Positions 24,930-33,290 of a stretch of 64,000 nucleotides of DNA are shown one piece after another. A model generated the notes under the pieces. That model was not told the origin of the DNA, did not search any database, and saw only the letters and a program-made list of their open reading frames with translations. Source of the stretch: Streptomyces ardesiacus (lineage in GTDB: Bacteria; Actinomycetota; Actinomycetes; Streptomycetales; Streptomycetaceae); contig NZ_BEWC01000007.1 in assembly GCF_003112575.1 (NCBI RefSeq), positions 62,001 through 126,000 on the forward strand. Reading direction: 5' to 3'. The translations under genes were made by a program, and so were the position numbers. Numbering within the stretch: the stretch's first letter is position 1; each line of letters opens with the position of its first letter.

Positions 24930-26687
24930 ATGTCCCACACGACGACCGACGAGCCCGTGCGGCAAGCGAGCGGGGCCACCGTCCCGGTACTCGCGTTCGC
25001 GGGCATCGTCGTCGCGGTGATGCAGACCCTGCTGGTCCCCGTCATCAAGGACCTGCCCCGACTCCTGGACACCTCACCCAGCAACGCCACCTGGGTCCTG
25101 ACCTCCACGCTCCTGTCCGGAGCCGTGGCCACGCCGATCATGGGCCGGCTCGGCGACCTGTTCGGCAAGCGCCGCATGCTGATCGCCAGCCTGTCGGTGA
25201 TGGTCTTCGGCGCACTGCTCAGCGCGCTCACCGACGCCCTGGTCCCGATGATCGTCGGCCGTACGCTGCAGGGCTTCGCGATGGGCGCCATACCCCTCGG
25301 CATCGGCCTGATGCGCGACATGCTGCCCCGCGAGCGGCTCGCCTCGGCCATGGCGCTGATGAGTTCCTCGATCGGCGTCGGCGGCGGACTGGCGCTGCCC
25401 GCCGCGGCCCTGGTCGCGCAGCACACCGACTGGCACGTCCTCTACTTCGGCGCCGCCGGCCTCGGCGCCCTCTCCATCGCCCTGACCCTGCTGGTCGTGC
25501 CGGAGTCCCCGCTGCGCGCCAAGGGCTCCTTCGACCTGCCGGGCGCGCTGGGCCTGTCCGCCGGTCTGATCCTCTTCCTCCTGCCGATCAGCAAGGGCAG
25601 CGACTGGGGCTGGTCGTCGCCGACCACGCTCGGCCTGTTCGCCGCCGCCGTCGTGGTGCTGCTCCTGTGGGGCCTGATGGAGCTGCGCGTCGCGGCCCCG
25701 CTGGTCGACCTGCGCACCACGGCCCGCCGCGAGGTGCTGCTCACCAACCTCGCCTCGATCATGGTCGGCGTCTCCTTCTTCGTCATCTCCCTCGTCCTGC
25801 CGCAGCTCCTCCAACTGCCCGCCGAGACCGGTTACGGACTCGGCCGGTCGATGGTCGTCGCGGGCCTGTGCGTGGCCCCGCTGGGCCTGACGATGATGTT
25901 CACCGCGCCGGTCTACGCCCGGCTCTCCGCCCGCTACGGCCCCCGCACCACCCTGATCGTCGGCCTGGTGGTCATCGGGATCGGTTACGCCGGCGGCCTC
26001 GGCCTGATGAGCGCCGCCTGGCAGACCGTCGTCACGTCGGTGCTGATCGGCGCGGGCATCGGCCTCGCCTACTCCTCCCTGCCCGCGCTGATCATCGGCG
26101 CGGTCCCGGCCTCGGAGACCGGCGCGGCCAACGGCCTCAACACCCTGATGCGGTCCATCGGCACGTCGGTGTCGAGCGCCGTCATCGGCATGGTCCTCGC
26201 CAACACCTCGACCGACGTGGGCGGTGTCGCCGTGCCGACCATGCACGGCTTCCGCGTCTCCTTCCTGATCGCGGCCGCCGCCGTCGCCGTCGGCCTGGTG
26301 CTGGCCTTCTTCCTGCCCCGCCGCAGCCCGGCCGGGGTCTCGCAACTGCGCGCGAGCAGCGAGGAGGACGCCAACCTGGCCCGCGCCAAGCAGGCGCTCG
26401 CCGGGGCGGTCCGGCCGCCGCACGGCTTCCGGGGCCGGGTGCTGGCCGCCGACGGCACCCCCGTCCCCCGCGCCAAGGTGACGCTGATCGACCGGCACGG
26501 ACGGCAGGCGGGCGCGACCCTGTCCGCGGAGGACGGCGGCTACGCCCTCGCCGTGCCGGCCCGGGGCCCCTACGTCCTGGCCGCCCGGGCCGCGGGCCAC
26601 GCCCCGCTCGCCCACGCGGCGACCCACGACGGCGACCGCCCGGTCGACCTGGACCTGTCCCTGCCGGGCGAGACGGTCCCGGCCTGA
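24930..26687 (+). CDS. DHA2-type MFS exporter with a C-terminal carboxypeptidase-regulatory-like domain
   Basis: A 585-residue protein. Residues about 20-465 form a 14-helix major facilitator with motif A as GRLGDLFGKRRM. Unlike ordinary exporters, about 110 further residues follow. After a charged linker, residues about 500-580 read as a beta-sandwich of the carboxypeptidase regulatory-like (transthyretin-like) type (FRGRVLAADGTPVPRAKVTL then SAEDGGYALAVPARGPYVLAA). The C-terminus of a 14-helix MFS should be cytoplasmic, an odd place for a domain usually found outside the cell. The ATG at 24930 is supported by CTGGAGG upstream. Function and substrate are unknown. Confidence 0.85.
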   Translation: MSHTTTDEPVRQASGATVPVLAFAGIVVAVMQTLLVPVIKDLPRLLDTSPSNATWVLTSTLLSGAVATPIMGRLGDLFGKRRMLIASLSVMVFGALLSALTDALVPMIVGRTLQGFAMGAIPLGIGLMRDMLPRERLASAMALMSSSIGVGGGLALPAAALVAQHTDWHVLYFGAAGLGALSIALTLLVVPESPLRAKGSFDLPGALGLSAGLILFLLPISKGSDWGWSSPTTLGLFAAAVVVLLLWGLMELRVAAPLVDLRTTARREVLLTNLASIMVGVSFFVISLVLPQLLQLPAETGYGLGRSMVVAGLCVAPLGLTMMFTAPVYARLSARYGPRTTLIVGLVVIGIGYAGGLGLMSAAWQTVVTSVLIGAGIGLAYSSLPALIIGAVPASETGAANGLNTLMRSIGTSVSSAVIGMVLANTSTDVGGVAVPTMHGFRVSFLIAAAAVAVGLVLAFFLPRRSPAGVSQLRASSEEDANLARAKQALAGAVRPPHGFRGRVLAADGTPVPRAKVTLIDRHGRQAGATLSAEDGGYALAVPARGPYVLAARAAGHAPLAHAATHDGDRPVDLDLSLPGETVPA

Positions 26688-26784
26688 CTCCCCGCCCCGG
26701 CCCGTACCCCCTGTCGCGGTGCGCGGCGGGGGGTACGGCAGCATGGGGCGCCGGCACTCCCCGCACGACCACCGAAAGGCCCCC

Positions 26785-27453
26785 ATGACCGCGGCCCCCG
26801 CCTCCGCTCCCTCCCCGTCCCCCGACGTCCTGGCCGCCTTCGAGGCCGCGAAGGGGTTCATGCCCGCGCACGAGGGCCGCGCGCTGTACGCCGCGGCGGT
26901 GGAGGCGGGCGGGCTCGGGCTGCCGCTGCTGGAGGTCGGCACGTACTGCGGGCGTTCCACCGTGCTGCTCGCCGACGCGGCCCGCCGGGCCGGGGTGACC
27001 GCGCTGACCGTCGACCACCACCGGGGCAGCGAGGAGCAGCAGCCGGGCTGGGACTACCACGACCCGGAGACGGTCGACCCCGAACTGGGCGTGATGGACA
27101 CCCTGCCCGTCTTCCGCCGCACCCTGCGCCGTGCCGGACTGGAGGAGCACGTGGTCGCCCTCGTCGGCCGCTCCCCCCAGATCGCCGCCCTCTGGAACGC
27201 CCCCCTCGGCCTCGTCTTCGTCGACGGCGGCCACACCGACGAGCACGCCAACGCCGACTACGAGGGCTGGGCCCCGCACGTGGCCCTCGGCGGCCTGCTG
27301 GTCATCCACGACGTCTTCCCCGATCCTGCCGACGAGTTCACCGGCCAGGCCCCGTACCGTGTCTGGCTCAGGGCGCTGGCGTCCGGCGCGTTCACCGAGG
27401 TCTCGGCGACGGACTCGCTGCGCGTCCTGCGGCGAAGCGGCGCGGGGATCTGA
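26785..27453 (+). CDS. Class I SAM-dependent methyltransferase
   Basis: A 222-residue soluble methyltransferase-fold protein. The SAM-binding motif I is LLEVGTYCGRSTVLLADAA (about 47-65), motif II-like LTVDHHRG follows, then the VFVDGGHTDEHANADYEGW block and LLVIHDVF, as in the Methyltransf_24 / cephalosporin hydroxylase-like group. It lies 97 bp after the MFS-fusion gene and 22 bp before an N-acetylmuramoyl-L-alanine amidase, so it could be co-transcribed with either. The ATG at 26785 sits after GAAAGG. The substrate is unknown. Some members of this branch are not methyltransferases, so the activity is tentative. Confidence 0.8.
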   Translation: MTAAPASAPSPSPDVLAAFEAAKGFMPAHEGRALYAAAVEAGGLGLPLLEVGTYCGRSTVLLADAARRAGVTALTVDHHRGSEEQQPGWDYHDPETVDPELGVMDTLPVFRRTLRRAGLEEHVVALVGRSPQIAALWNAPLGLVFVDGGHTDEHANADYEGWAPHVALGGLLVIHDVFPDPADEFTGQAPYRVWLRALASGAFTEVSATDSLRVLRRSGAGI

Positions 27454-27475
27454 GGGCGCGGTTAGAGTCGCTGAC

Positions 27476-28462
27476 GTGTCGTACACAGGCCCGGACTTCG
27501 AACCTCCCCAGCCCCGCCGCTCCCCGCTGCGCCGCACGCTGACCGTGGCGGTCGCCGCGCTCGTGCCCGGGGCGCTGCTCGGGTGGGGGGTGTACGCGGC
27601 GGTCGGCGGCCCGGACGACGGGGGCGGCGACCGCGCGGGCGCCCCGGGGTCGTCGCCGGTACCGTCCTCCAGTGCTCCGGCCTCCGGTGCTCCCGCGTCC
27701 CCGGGCGGAGGTGACGCGAAGAAGCCCACGGGCTCCTCCCCCGCCCCCGCGTCGCAGAGGCCGTCCGCCTCCCGGTCCGCCGCCTCCGGCCCTCTCAAGG
27801 GGAAGGTCGTCGTCATCGACCCCGGCCACAACCCCGGCAACTTCCGGCACGCGTCCGAGATCAACCGCAAGGTCGACGTCGGCACGCACCGGAAGGAGTG
27901 CGACACGACGGGCACGGCCACCGACGCGGGCTGGCCGGAGGCGAAGTTCACCCTCGACGTGGCCCACCGGCTGCGCACGCTCCTGAGGGAGCAGGGCGCG
28001 ACCGTCGAGCTGACGCAGGACGGCGACCGTCCCTTCGGGCCGTGCGTGGACGAGCGGGCCCGGATCGGCAACGAGGCGCACGCGGACGCGGCCATCTCGA
28101 TCCACGCCGACGGATCGGCGGCGGGCAACCGGGGCTTCCACGTGATCATGCCGGGCCGGGTGCACGAGGGCACCGCCGACACCCGCGCCATCGTGGCGCC
28201 CTCCGCCGAGCTCGGCGAGCGCGTCGCGGGCGGCTTCGTGCGCGTCACGGGCACCGCGCCGTCCAACTACCTCGGCGACGGCACCGGTCTGGTCACACGC
28301 ACGGATCTGGGCGGTCTCAATCTGTCAACGGTTCCCAAGGTGTTCGTCGAGTGCGGCAACATGCGTGACGCCAAGGACGCGGCACTGCTGACCAGCGGCA
28401 GTTGGCGCCAGAAGGCGGCGGAGGGGATGTCTGAGGGAATCGTGAGTTTCCTGCGCGGGTGA
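27476..28462 (+). CDS. N-acetylmuramoyl-L-alanine amidase (Amidase_3)
   Basis: A 328-residue membrane-anchored wall hydrolase. Residues about 19-42 form an N-terminal helix, followed by a Ser/Pro/Ala-rich stalk (about 45-105) and the zinc amidase domain. Zinc ligands and catalytic residues are visible: the His in VIDPGHNPGN, the Glu in ASEINRKVD, the His in ISIHADGS, and the catalytic Glu in VFVECGNMRD. It should cleave the amide between MurNAc and L-Ala outside the cell. The GTG at 27476 precedes the helix; the frame upstream is a shadow of the methyltransferase gene. Length and order are normal for actinobacterial cell-wall amidases. Confidence 0.9.
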   Translation: MSYTGPDFEPPQPRRSPLRRTLTVAVAALVPGALLGWGVYAAVGGPDDGGGDRAGAPGSSPVPSSSAPASGAPASPGGGDAKKPTGSSPAPASQRPSASRSAASGPLKGKVVVIDPGHNPGNFRHASEINRKVDVGTHRKECDTTGTATDAGWPEAKFTLDVAHRLRTLLREQGATVELTQDGDRPFGPCVDERARIGNEAHADAAISIHADGSAAGNRGFHVIMPGRVHEGTADTRAIVAPSAELGERVAGGFVRVTGTAPSNYLGDGTGLVTRTDLGGLNLSTVPKVFVECGNMRDAKDAALLTSGSWRQKAAEGMSEGIVSFLRG

Positions 28463-28619
28463 CGGGTGGCGTCCCGATCCCTGCGGACAGCCCCGAGCCG
28501 TGGACGATAGTGTCGTCCGTACGATGAGGGGCCACCCCCGCGCTTCACACGGAACCTTTCGGCGCCATCGTGACAGCGACGCCTCTTCCGACGACGAGAC
28601 GACCTACGAAGGACCTGAA

Positions 28620-29465
28620 GTGAATATCCGCTCCCTCACTCGAGGCGACGGCGTGGTGATCGGAGCAGCGGTGTTGCTGTTCATCGCGTCGTTCCTCGAC
28701 ATCTACTCGATCGACGGTGCGTCGGACAGCGCCGACATCCCCAGCCTGTGGGGCAGTGGGCCGGTCGTGCTCGGTGTCGTCCTGGCGGGCGTCATCGGCG
28801 CGGCGCTCGTCGTCCTGAACCACGCGCTGCCGCAGCCCTTGAAGGTGGCCGGTCTCGACCTCGGTCAGTTCGGCATCGCCTTCACGGTCTTCGCCGCCTG
28901 GTGCGCGCTCGGCAACATCTTCGACCCGGCCGGCCCCTTCGACAACTTGGGGGGGACGCCCGGTCTGGGGGCCGGGGCGGGTCTGATCCTCGCCCTCGTC
29001 GCCACCCTGGTCCTGGCCGCCGCGGCCGTCGCCACCCCGCTGCTCCCCGCCCTGAAGGGCTCCCTGATCCCGGCCGCCCGTCCGGCCGCACCGCAGCCCT
29101 ACGGCGGCCAGCCCCAGGGCGGTTACGGCTACCCGGGCGCGCAGCAGCAGCCGTACGGCGGCCAGCCGGGCCAGCCGGGCCAGTCCTTCGGCGGCCAGCC
29201 GCAGCCGGGGCAGCCGCAGCCCGGTCAGCCGCAGGCCCCGCAGCAGGCGCAGGCGCAGCCGGCCGGGGACTTCTCCCCGTTCTGGTTCGCCGTGCCGGTG
29301 CCGCGTCCGCTGTTCGCGGAGGACGGCTCGCCCACGCCGATCGCCGAACTGGCGCCGGGCACCTGGTACCTGGCGGTCGAGCAGCGCGGCGCCCACCTGG
29401 TCGCCCAGACGCAGGACGGCCGCCGCGGCGTCCTCCAGGACACCTCGGGCATTCAGCGCGGCTGA
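28620..29465 (+). CDS. Four-helix membrane protein with Gln/Gly/Pro-rich tail (DUF5336-like)
   Basis: A 281-residue protein with four hydrophobic helices (about 15-35, 55-78, 90-110, 125-155). After them comes a low-complexity segment (about 170-220) of GGQPQG, QQPYGG and GQPQP units, then a short folded end (FSPFWFAVPVPRPLFAEDGS to WYLAVEQRG). This layout matches actinobacterial DUF5336-like proteins. The GTG at 28620 follows GAAGGA and begins right before the first helix. A strong terminator follows. The end part (PRPLFAEDGS, TWYLAVEQRG) resembles repeats in other streptomycete membrane proteins. Function unknown. Confidence 0.78.
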   Translation: MNIRSLTRGDGVVIGAAVLLFIASFLDIYSIDGASDSADIPSLWGSGPVVLGVVLAGVIGAALVVLNHALPQPLKVAGLDLGQFGIAFTVFAAWCALGNIFDPAGPFDNLGGTPGLGAGAGLILALVATLVLAAAAVATPLLPALKGSLIPAARPAAPQPYGGQPQGGYGYPGAQQQPYGGQPGQPGQSFGGQPQPGQPQPGQPQAPQQAQAQPAGDFSPFWFAVPVPRPLFAEDGSPTPIAELAPGTWYLAVEQRGAHLVAQTQDGRRGVLQDTSGIQRG

Positions 29466-29490
29466 TCCCGCCCGCTGCGCAGACGCCTCA

Positions 29491-29530
29491 ACGGCCCCCC
29501 GTCCGCTCCGAGTCGCGGACGGGGGGCCGT
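29491..29530 (+). terminator. Strong terminator hairpin
   Basis: A perfect 16-bp stem (29491-29506 with 29515-29530, 8-base loop) is followed within 10 bases by a TTTT run. It ends the gene at 29465 and precedes the small membrane protein gene. Confidence 0.85.
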
Positions 29531-29572
29531 TCGCACAGGTTTTCTCCGCGCCCGCGCGGCCATACGGAAGGC

Positions 29573-29860
29573 ATGTCCAGATACCGCGGTTCCAACTCCG
29601 CAGGCAGGGCCGTCGCGATCGTCGCGGACGTCATGGCCTTCATTCTCGGCCTGTGGATCCTGATGTACCTGTTGGACGCCAACCGGGCCAACGACCTGGT
29701 GCGGTTCGTCCATGACGCGGCCGACTGGCTGGCGGGCTGGTCGCGCGACCTGTTCACGTTCGACGAGGCATGGGCCCGCGTCGTCGCCGGGTACGGCCTG
29801 GCCGCCGTGGTGTACCTCTTCGTCGGCCACGCCGTCGCCAACCGTCTCGGCCGTCACTGA
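29573..29860 (+). CDS. Small two-helix membrane protein
   Basis: A 95-residue protein with two hydrophobic helices (about 14-36 and 70-92) separated by an amphipathic, Trp/Asp-rich loop (RFVHDAADWLAGWSRDLF). GGAAGG precedes the ATG at 29573. The gene has normal codon bias. It converges on the alpha-toroid protein gene, 16 bp between stops. I know similar small proteins in Streptomyces, but no function. Confidence 0.72.
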   Translation: MSRYRGSNSAGRAVAIVADVMAFILGLWILMYLLDANRANDLVRFVHDAADWLAGWSRDLFTFDEAWARVVAGYGLAAVVYLFVGHAVANRLGRH

Positions 29861-29876
29861 CCGGCCGGTCCGCCGC

Positions 29877-30965
29877 TCAGACGCAGCAGTCCGGGTCCAG
29901 TCCCCTGGGCAGCCGGTCGCCCGCGAAGACCTGGCAGGTGGCCTCGTGGCCGCCGAGCGCGGCGACGGCGAGGAGCAGGGAGCCGGCCGTCCAGGTGGTC
30001 AGTTCGCGGGGCCAGACCGCGTCGTCCTCGAAGACGTAGCCCGTCCAGTACAGGCCGCTGTCCGCGTCCCGCAGGTGCTGGATGGACTGGAGGATCTCCA
30101 GGGCGTGGTCGGACTCGCCCACCGCCCACAGGGCGAGCGCGAGTTCGGCGGACTCGCCGCCGGTCACCCACGGGTTGGGCACGACGCAGCGCACCCCGAG
30201 GCCGGGGACGACGAAGCGGTCCCAGCTCTCCTTGAGGCGGCTTCTGGCCTCGGTGCCGGTGAGCGCGCCGCCGAGGACCGGGTAGTACCAGTCCATCGAG
30301 TAGCGGCCCTTGTCCAGGAACCGTTCCGGATGGCGCCGGATGGCGTGCCGCAGCGCGCCCGCCGCCAACTCCCAGTCGGGCTGCGGCTCTTCGCGCAGTT
30401 CGGCGATGGCCAGCGCGCAGCGCAGCGCGTGATGGACGGAGGAACTGCCGGTCAGCAGCGCGTCCTTGGTGTCCGTGCCGTCCTCGTCGCGGCGCCAGCC
30501 GATCTGCCCGCCGGGCTGCTGGAGGGCGAGCACGAACTCGACCGCCGCGTGGACGACGGGCCACATCCTCTCCAGGAACGTGTCGTCGCCGGTGGCGAGG
30601 TAGTGGTGCCAGACGCCGACGGCGACGTAGGCGACGAAGTTGGTCTCCCGGCCGCGGTCGGTGACGTCGGCGAAGTCCCCGTCGGCGTAGGCGGCGTACC
30701 AGGAGCCGTCCGGGTTCTGGTGCCGGGCCAGCCACGCGTAGGCCCGCCCGGCGGCCTCGTGTTCGTCGGCGGTGTCCAGGGCCATGGCCGCCTCGACGTG
30801 GTCCCACGGGTCGAGGTGGTGCCCGCGGAACCAGGGGATCGCCCCGTCCTCGCGCTGCACGGCGAGGATGCCGCGGACGGTCGCGGCGGCCTCGGCGTCG
30901 GTGAGGACGCCCGGCAGGACGAGGTGCTCGGTACGGGGGGTGCGGGGCGTGCGCGAGGTGGTCAC
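29877..30965 (-). CDS. Prenyltransferase/terpene-cyclase-fold (alpha/alpha toroid) protein
   Basis: A 362-residue soluble protein with repeated helix pairs in the prenyltransferase/squalene-cyclase (alpha/alpha) pattern (IPWFRGHHLDPWDHVEAAMAL; LARHQNPDGSWYAAYADG; WMTG-like repeats such as DADSGLYWTGYVF). No DxDD or DDxxD catalytic motif of terpene cyclases is evident, so it may be a glycoside-processing or binding toroid instead. The GTG at 30965 overlaps the methyltransferase stop (GTGA), making it the third gene of a glycosyltransferase-methyltransferase operon. The context suggests sugar or lipid tailoring. Two conserved cysteines end the protein (DPDCCV). Confidence 0.75.
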   Translation of the reverse strand: MTTSRTPRTPRTEHLVLPGVLTDAEAAATVRGILAVQREDGAIPWFRGHHLDPWDHVEAAMALDTADEHEAAGRAYAWLARHQNPDGSWYAAYADGDFADVTDRGRETNFVAYVAVGVWHHYLATGDDTFLERMWPVVHAAVEFVLALQQPGGQIGWRRDEDGTDTKDALLTGSSSVHHALRCALAIAELREEPQPDWELAAGALRHAIRRHPERFLDKGRYSMDWYYPVLGGALTGTEARSRLKESWDRFVVPGLGVRCVVPNPWVTGGESAELALALWAVGESDHALEILQSIQHLRDADSGLYWTGYVFEDDAVWPRELTTWTAGSLLLAVAALGGHEATCQVFAGDRLPRGLDPDCCV

Positions 30966-31696
30966 GCGGCGTCCACGGCCGGCAGGTGCGGCTTGGTGGC
31001 GTAGGCCACGAAGCTCTTGCCGATCAGCGGGTTCAGGGCCTGCTCGGCGACCCGGGTCGCCAGCGGCTTCTTCATGATGTCCCACACCAGCAGCTTGTGG
31101 TACGCGCGCACCGGCAGCGCCTTGTCGTTGTCGACGCCGAACGCGCACTTGAGCCACCAGTACGGCGAGTGCAGCGCGTGCGCGTGATGGGTGCCGTACG
31201 GCTTGAGGCCGGCCTCGCGGATGCGGGCGAGGAGCTGGTCGGCCCTGTAGATGCGGATGTGGCCGCCCTCGACCTCGTGGTAGGCGTCGGAGAGGGTCCA
31301 GCAGACCTTCTCGGGGCCGTAGCGCGGCACGGTGATCGCGATGCGCCCGCCGGGCCTGAGGACGCGGACCATCTCGGCGAGGACGCCCTTGTCGTCGTGG
31401 ATGTGCTCCATCACCTCGGAGATGATGACGACGTCGAAGGACTCGTCCGGGAAGGGCAGGGCGAGCGCGTCGCCCTCCATCGCGGTGGCGGTGGCGCCGG
31501 CGGGGGCCTCACCGGCCTCCTTCATCGCCGCGAACCACTTGGCGACCTCGCGGATTTCCTCGGCGTTCTGGTCCAGCGCGACGACCTGGGCCCCGCGCCG
31601 GTAGCACTCGAACGCGTGCCGGCCGGCGCCGCAGCCGAGGTCCAGGACGCGGTCGCCCGGGGCGAGCGGGAACCGGGAGAAGTCGACGGTCAGCAC
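30962..31696 (-). CDS. SAM-dependent methyltransferase (Methyltransf_11 type)
   Basis: A 244-residue class I methyltransferase. Motif I is VLDLGCGAGRHAFECYRRG (about 17-36), then MEGDALALPFPDESFDVV and LRPGGRIAITVPRY, typical of small-molecule methyltransferases. The GTG at 31696 lies inside the end of the glycosyltransferase gene (7-bp overlap), and its stop overlaps the next gene. It therefore belongs to a co-translated three-gene operon transcribed away from the TetR gene. The acceptor is unknown; a glycosylated lipid or sugar is the best guess from the neighbours. Confidence 0.88.
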   Translation of the reverse strand: MLTVDFSRFPLAPGDRVLDLGCGAGRHAFECYRRGAQVVALDQNAEEIREVAKWFAAMKEAGEAPAGATATAMEGDALALPFPDESFDVVIISEVMEHIHDDKGVLAEMVRVLRPGGRIAITVPRYGPEKVCWTLSDAYHEVEGGHIRIYRADQLLARIREAGLKPYGTHHAHALHSPYWWLKCAFGVDNDKALPVRAYHKLLVWDIMKKPLATRVAEQALNPLIGKSFVAYATKPHLPAVDAA

Positions 31697-33081
31697 GTGG
31701 CCCTGCTTTCGGGGTAGACGCCGGTGTCACGGGTGGTCGGGGTCGCGGGCACGATCCTCGGGGCGGTGGTGGGGGCGGAACCGATGGCCTCGCGGTAACG
31801 GGCGACGGTGCCCTCGGCGGCGCGGGCCCAGGTGAAGTGGCGCAGCACGCGCTCGCGTCCGGCGGCGCCGAGGCGGGCCCGCAGTTCGCGGTCGCCGAGC
31901 AGCCGGTTCAGTCCGCCGGCCAGCGCGTCCGCGTCCCCCGGCGGCACGGCGAGGCAGGTCTCCCCGTCGGGTCCGGCGACCTCCGGGACGGCCCCGCCGG
32001 TGGTGGCGAGCAGGGCGGTGCCGGTGGCCATGGCCTCGGCGGCGGGCAGCGAGAACCCCTCGTACAGCGAGGGCACGCACGCGACCTCGGCCGACCGCAC
32101 GAGGTCGACCAGTTCGGCGTCGGAGATGCCCTTGACGAACTCGACGGCGCCTTCGAGCCCGTACCGCTCGATCGACTGGGCGACGGGCCCCTCGGCGGGC
32201 CGCTTGCCGACGACGACGAGGTGGGCCCGGGGGTGCTCGGTGCGCGCCTTGGCGAGCGCCTCGACGAGGAAGACCAGGCCCTTGAGCGGCACGTCCGCGC
32301 TGGAGGTCGTCACGATCCGGCCCGGCACCCGCGGCACCGACGGGTCGGGCGAGAACAGGTCCGTGTCGGCGCCGATGTGGACGACGTGGATGCGGTCGTC
32401 CCGGACGCCGAGGTGGTCGACGATCTCCTGGCGGGAGGTGCCGGAGACGGTGAGCACGGAGGGCAGGCGGCGCGCGACGCGCTTCTGCATCCGGGTGAAG
32501 GCGTACCAACGGCGCACCGAGTAGCGGCGTTTGCGGCTGTCGGCGGCGTCCAGTTCCAACTGCCGGTCGACGGTGATGGGGTGGTGGATGGTGGTGACGA
32601 GGGGTGCCCCCACGTCGCCCAGCAGGCCGTAGCCGAGGGTCTGGTTGTCGTGCACGACGTCGAACTCCCCGCGGCGGGCGCGCAGATGGCGCCGGGCGCG
32701 CAGGGAGAACGTCAGGGGTTCGGGGAAGCCGCCGGTCCACATGGTGCCGACCTCGAGCGCGTCGATCCAGTCGCGGTACTCGTCGCGCTTCGGGGTGCGG
32801 AAGGGGTCGGGCTGGCGGTAGAGGTCGAGGCTGGGCAGCTCGGTGAGGGACAGCCGGTCCTCACGGCCGTCGAGGACGTCGAGGACGGGGTAGGGCTGGG
32901 CGCCGATGACCTCGACGCGGTGGCCGAGGCGGGCCAGTTCGCGGGAGAGGTGGCGGACGTAGACGCCCTGGCCGCCGCAGAACGGGTTCCCCTTGTAGGT
33001 GAGCAGTGCGATGCGCAGCGGTGGCGAGCCGTCGGCTGCGGGCTCCGGACGGGGACCCGTCTGACTGGCCTCGGCGGTCAC
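31690..33081 (-). CDS. GT4-family glycosyltransferase
   Basis: A 463-residue GT-B enzyme. The N-terminal domain opens with RIALLTYKGNPFCGGQGVYV (donor/acceptor loop). The C-terminal Rossmann domain has TSSADVPLKGLVFLVEAL, VVVGK, and the GT4 signature EGFSLPAAE, in which the two Glu bracket seven residues (EX7E), followed by the G-G-AVPEV loop. The GTG at 33081 follows AAGGGGGA. First gene of an operon with a methyltransferase and an alpha-toroid protein; the shared promoter region with the TetR gene has a KstR-type operator. The product may be a glycolipid or glycoside; no sequence feature fixes the sugar. Confidence 0.88.
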   Translation of the reverse strand: MTAEASQTGPRPEPAADGSPPLRIALLTYKGNPFCGGQGVYVRHLSRELARLGHRVEVIGAQPYPVLDVLDGREDRLSLTELPSLDLYRQPDPFRTPKRDEYRDWIDALEVGTMWTGGFPEPLTFSLRARRHLRARRGEFDVVHDNQTLGYGLLGDVGAPLVTTIHHPITVDRQLELDAADSRKRRYSVRRWYAFTRMQKRVARRLPSVLTVSGTSRQEIVDHLGVRDDRIHVVHIGADTDLFSPDPSVPRVPGRIVTTSSADVPLKGLVFLVEALAKARTEHPRAHLVVVGKRPAEGPVAQSIERYGLEGAVEFVKGISDAELVDLVRSAEVACVPSLYEGFSLPAAEAMATGTALLATTGGAVPEVAGPDGETCLAVPPGDADALAGGLNRLLGDRELRARLGAAGRERVLRHFTWARAAEGTVARYREAIGSAPTTAPRIVPATPTTRDTGVYPESRATC

Positions 33082-33135
33082 TCCGGTCCCCCTTCTCACT
33101 GCACTGTCCGGCGACACTACGTCGGGACGATAATC

Positions 33136-33149
33136 TAGAACAAGTTTCA
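33136..33149. promoter_or_regulatory. KstR-type TetR operator
   Basis: TAGAACAAGTTTCA fits the KstR consensus T-2N-AAC-2N-GTT-2N-A exactly. It sits 55 bp upstream of the glycosyltransferase start and 142 bp upstream of the chosen TetR start, next to a GATAAT -10-like element. It is the expected site for the divergent TetR protein. Confidence 0.65.
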
Positions 33150-33290
33150 GACTTGATCGTCGGAGGCCCCCGAATCTACCGGCAGGTAGCCGGGCTGTGA
33201 CGAGTGGATCAGGTGATTCGCGCCACGACGGGTCACGGCGGGAGCACGGCGGAAACGGCGGAGACGGCGGAAGCGGAACAGGGGGAGAAG

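Noticed and set aside
25074..26960. Minus-strand open frame of more than 600 codons opposite the MFS-fusion gene
   Set aside because: Antisense shadow: Gly/Asp/Arg/Gln-rich with no helices, while the plus strand encodes a clear 14-helix transporter.
33204..33290. GTG at 33204 as start of the TetR gene
   Set aside because: It would add 29 Ala/Glu/Thr-rich residues and lacks a ribosome site, while GTG at 33291 has GGGGGAGAAG.
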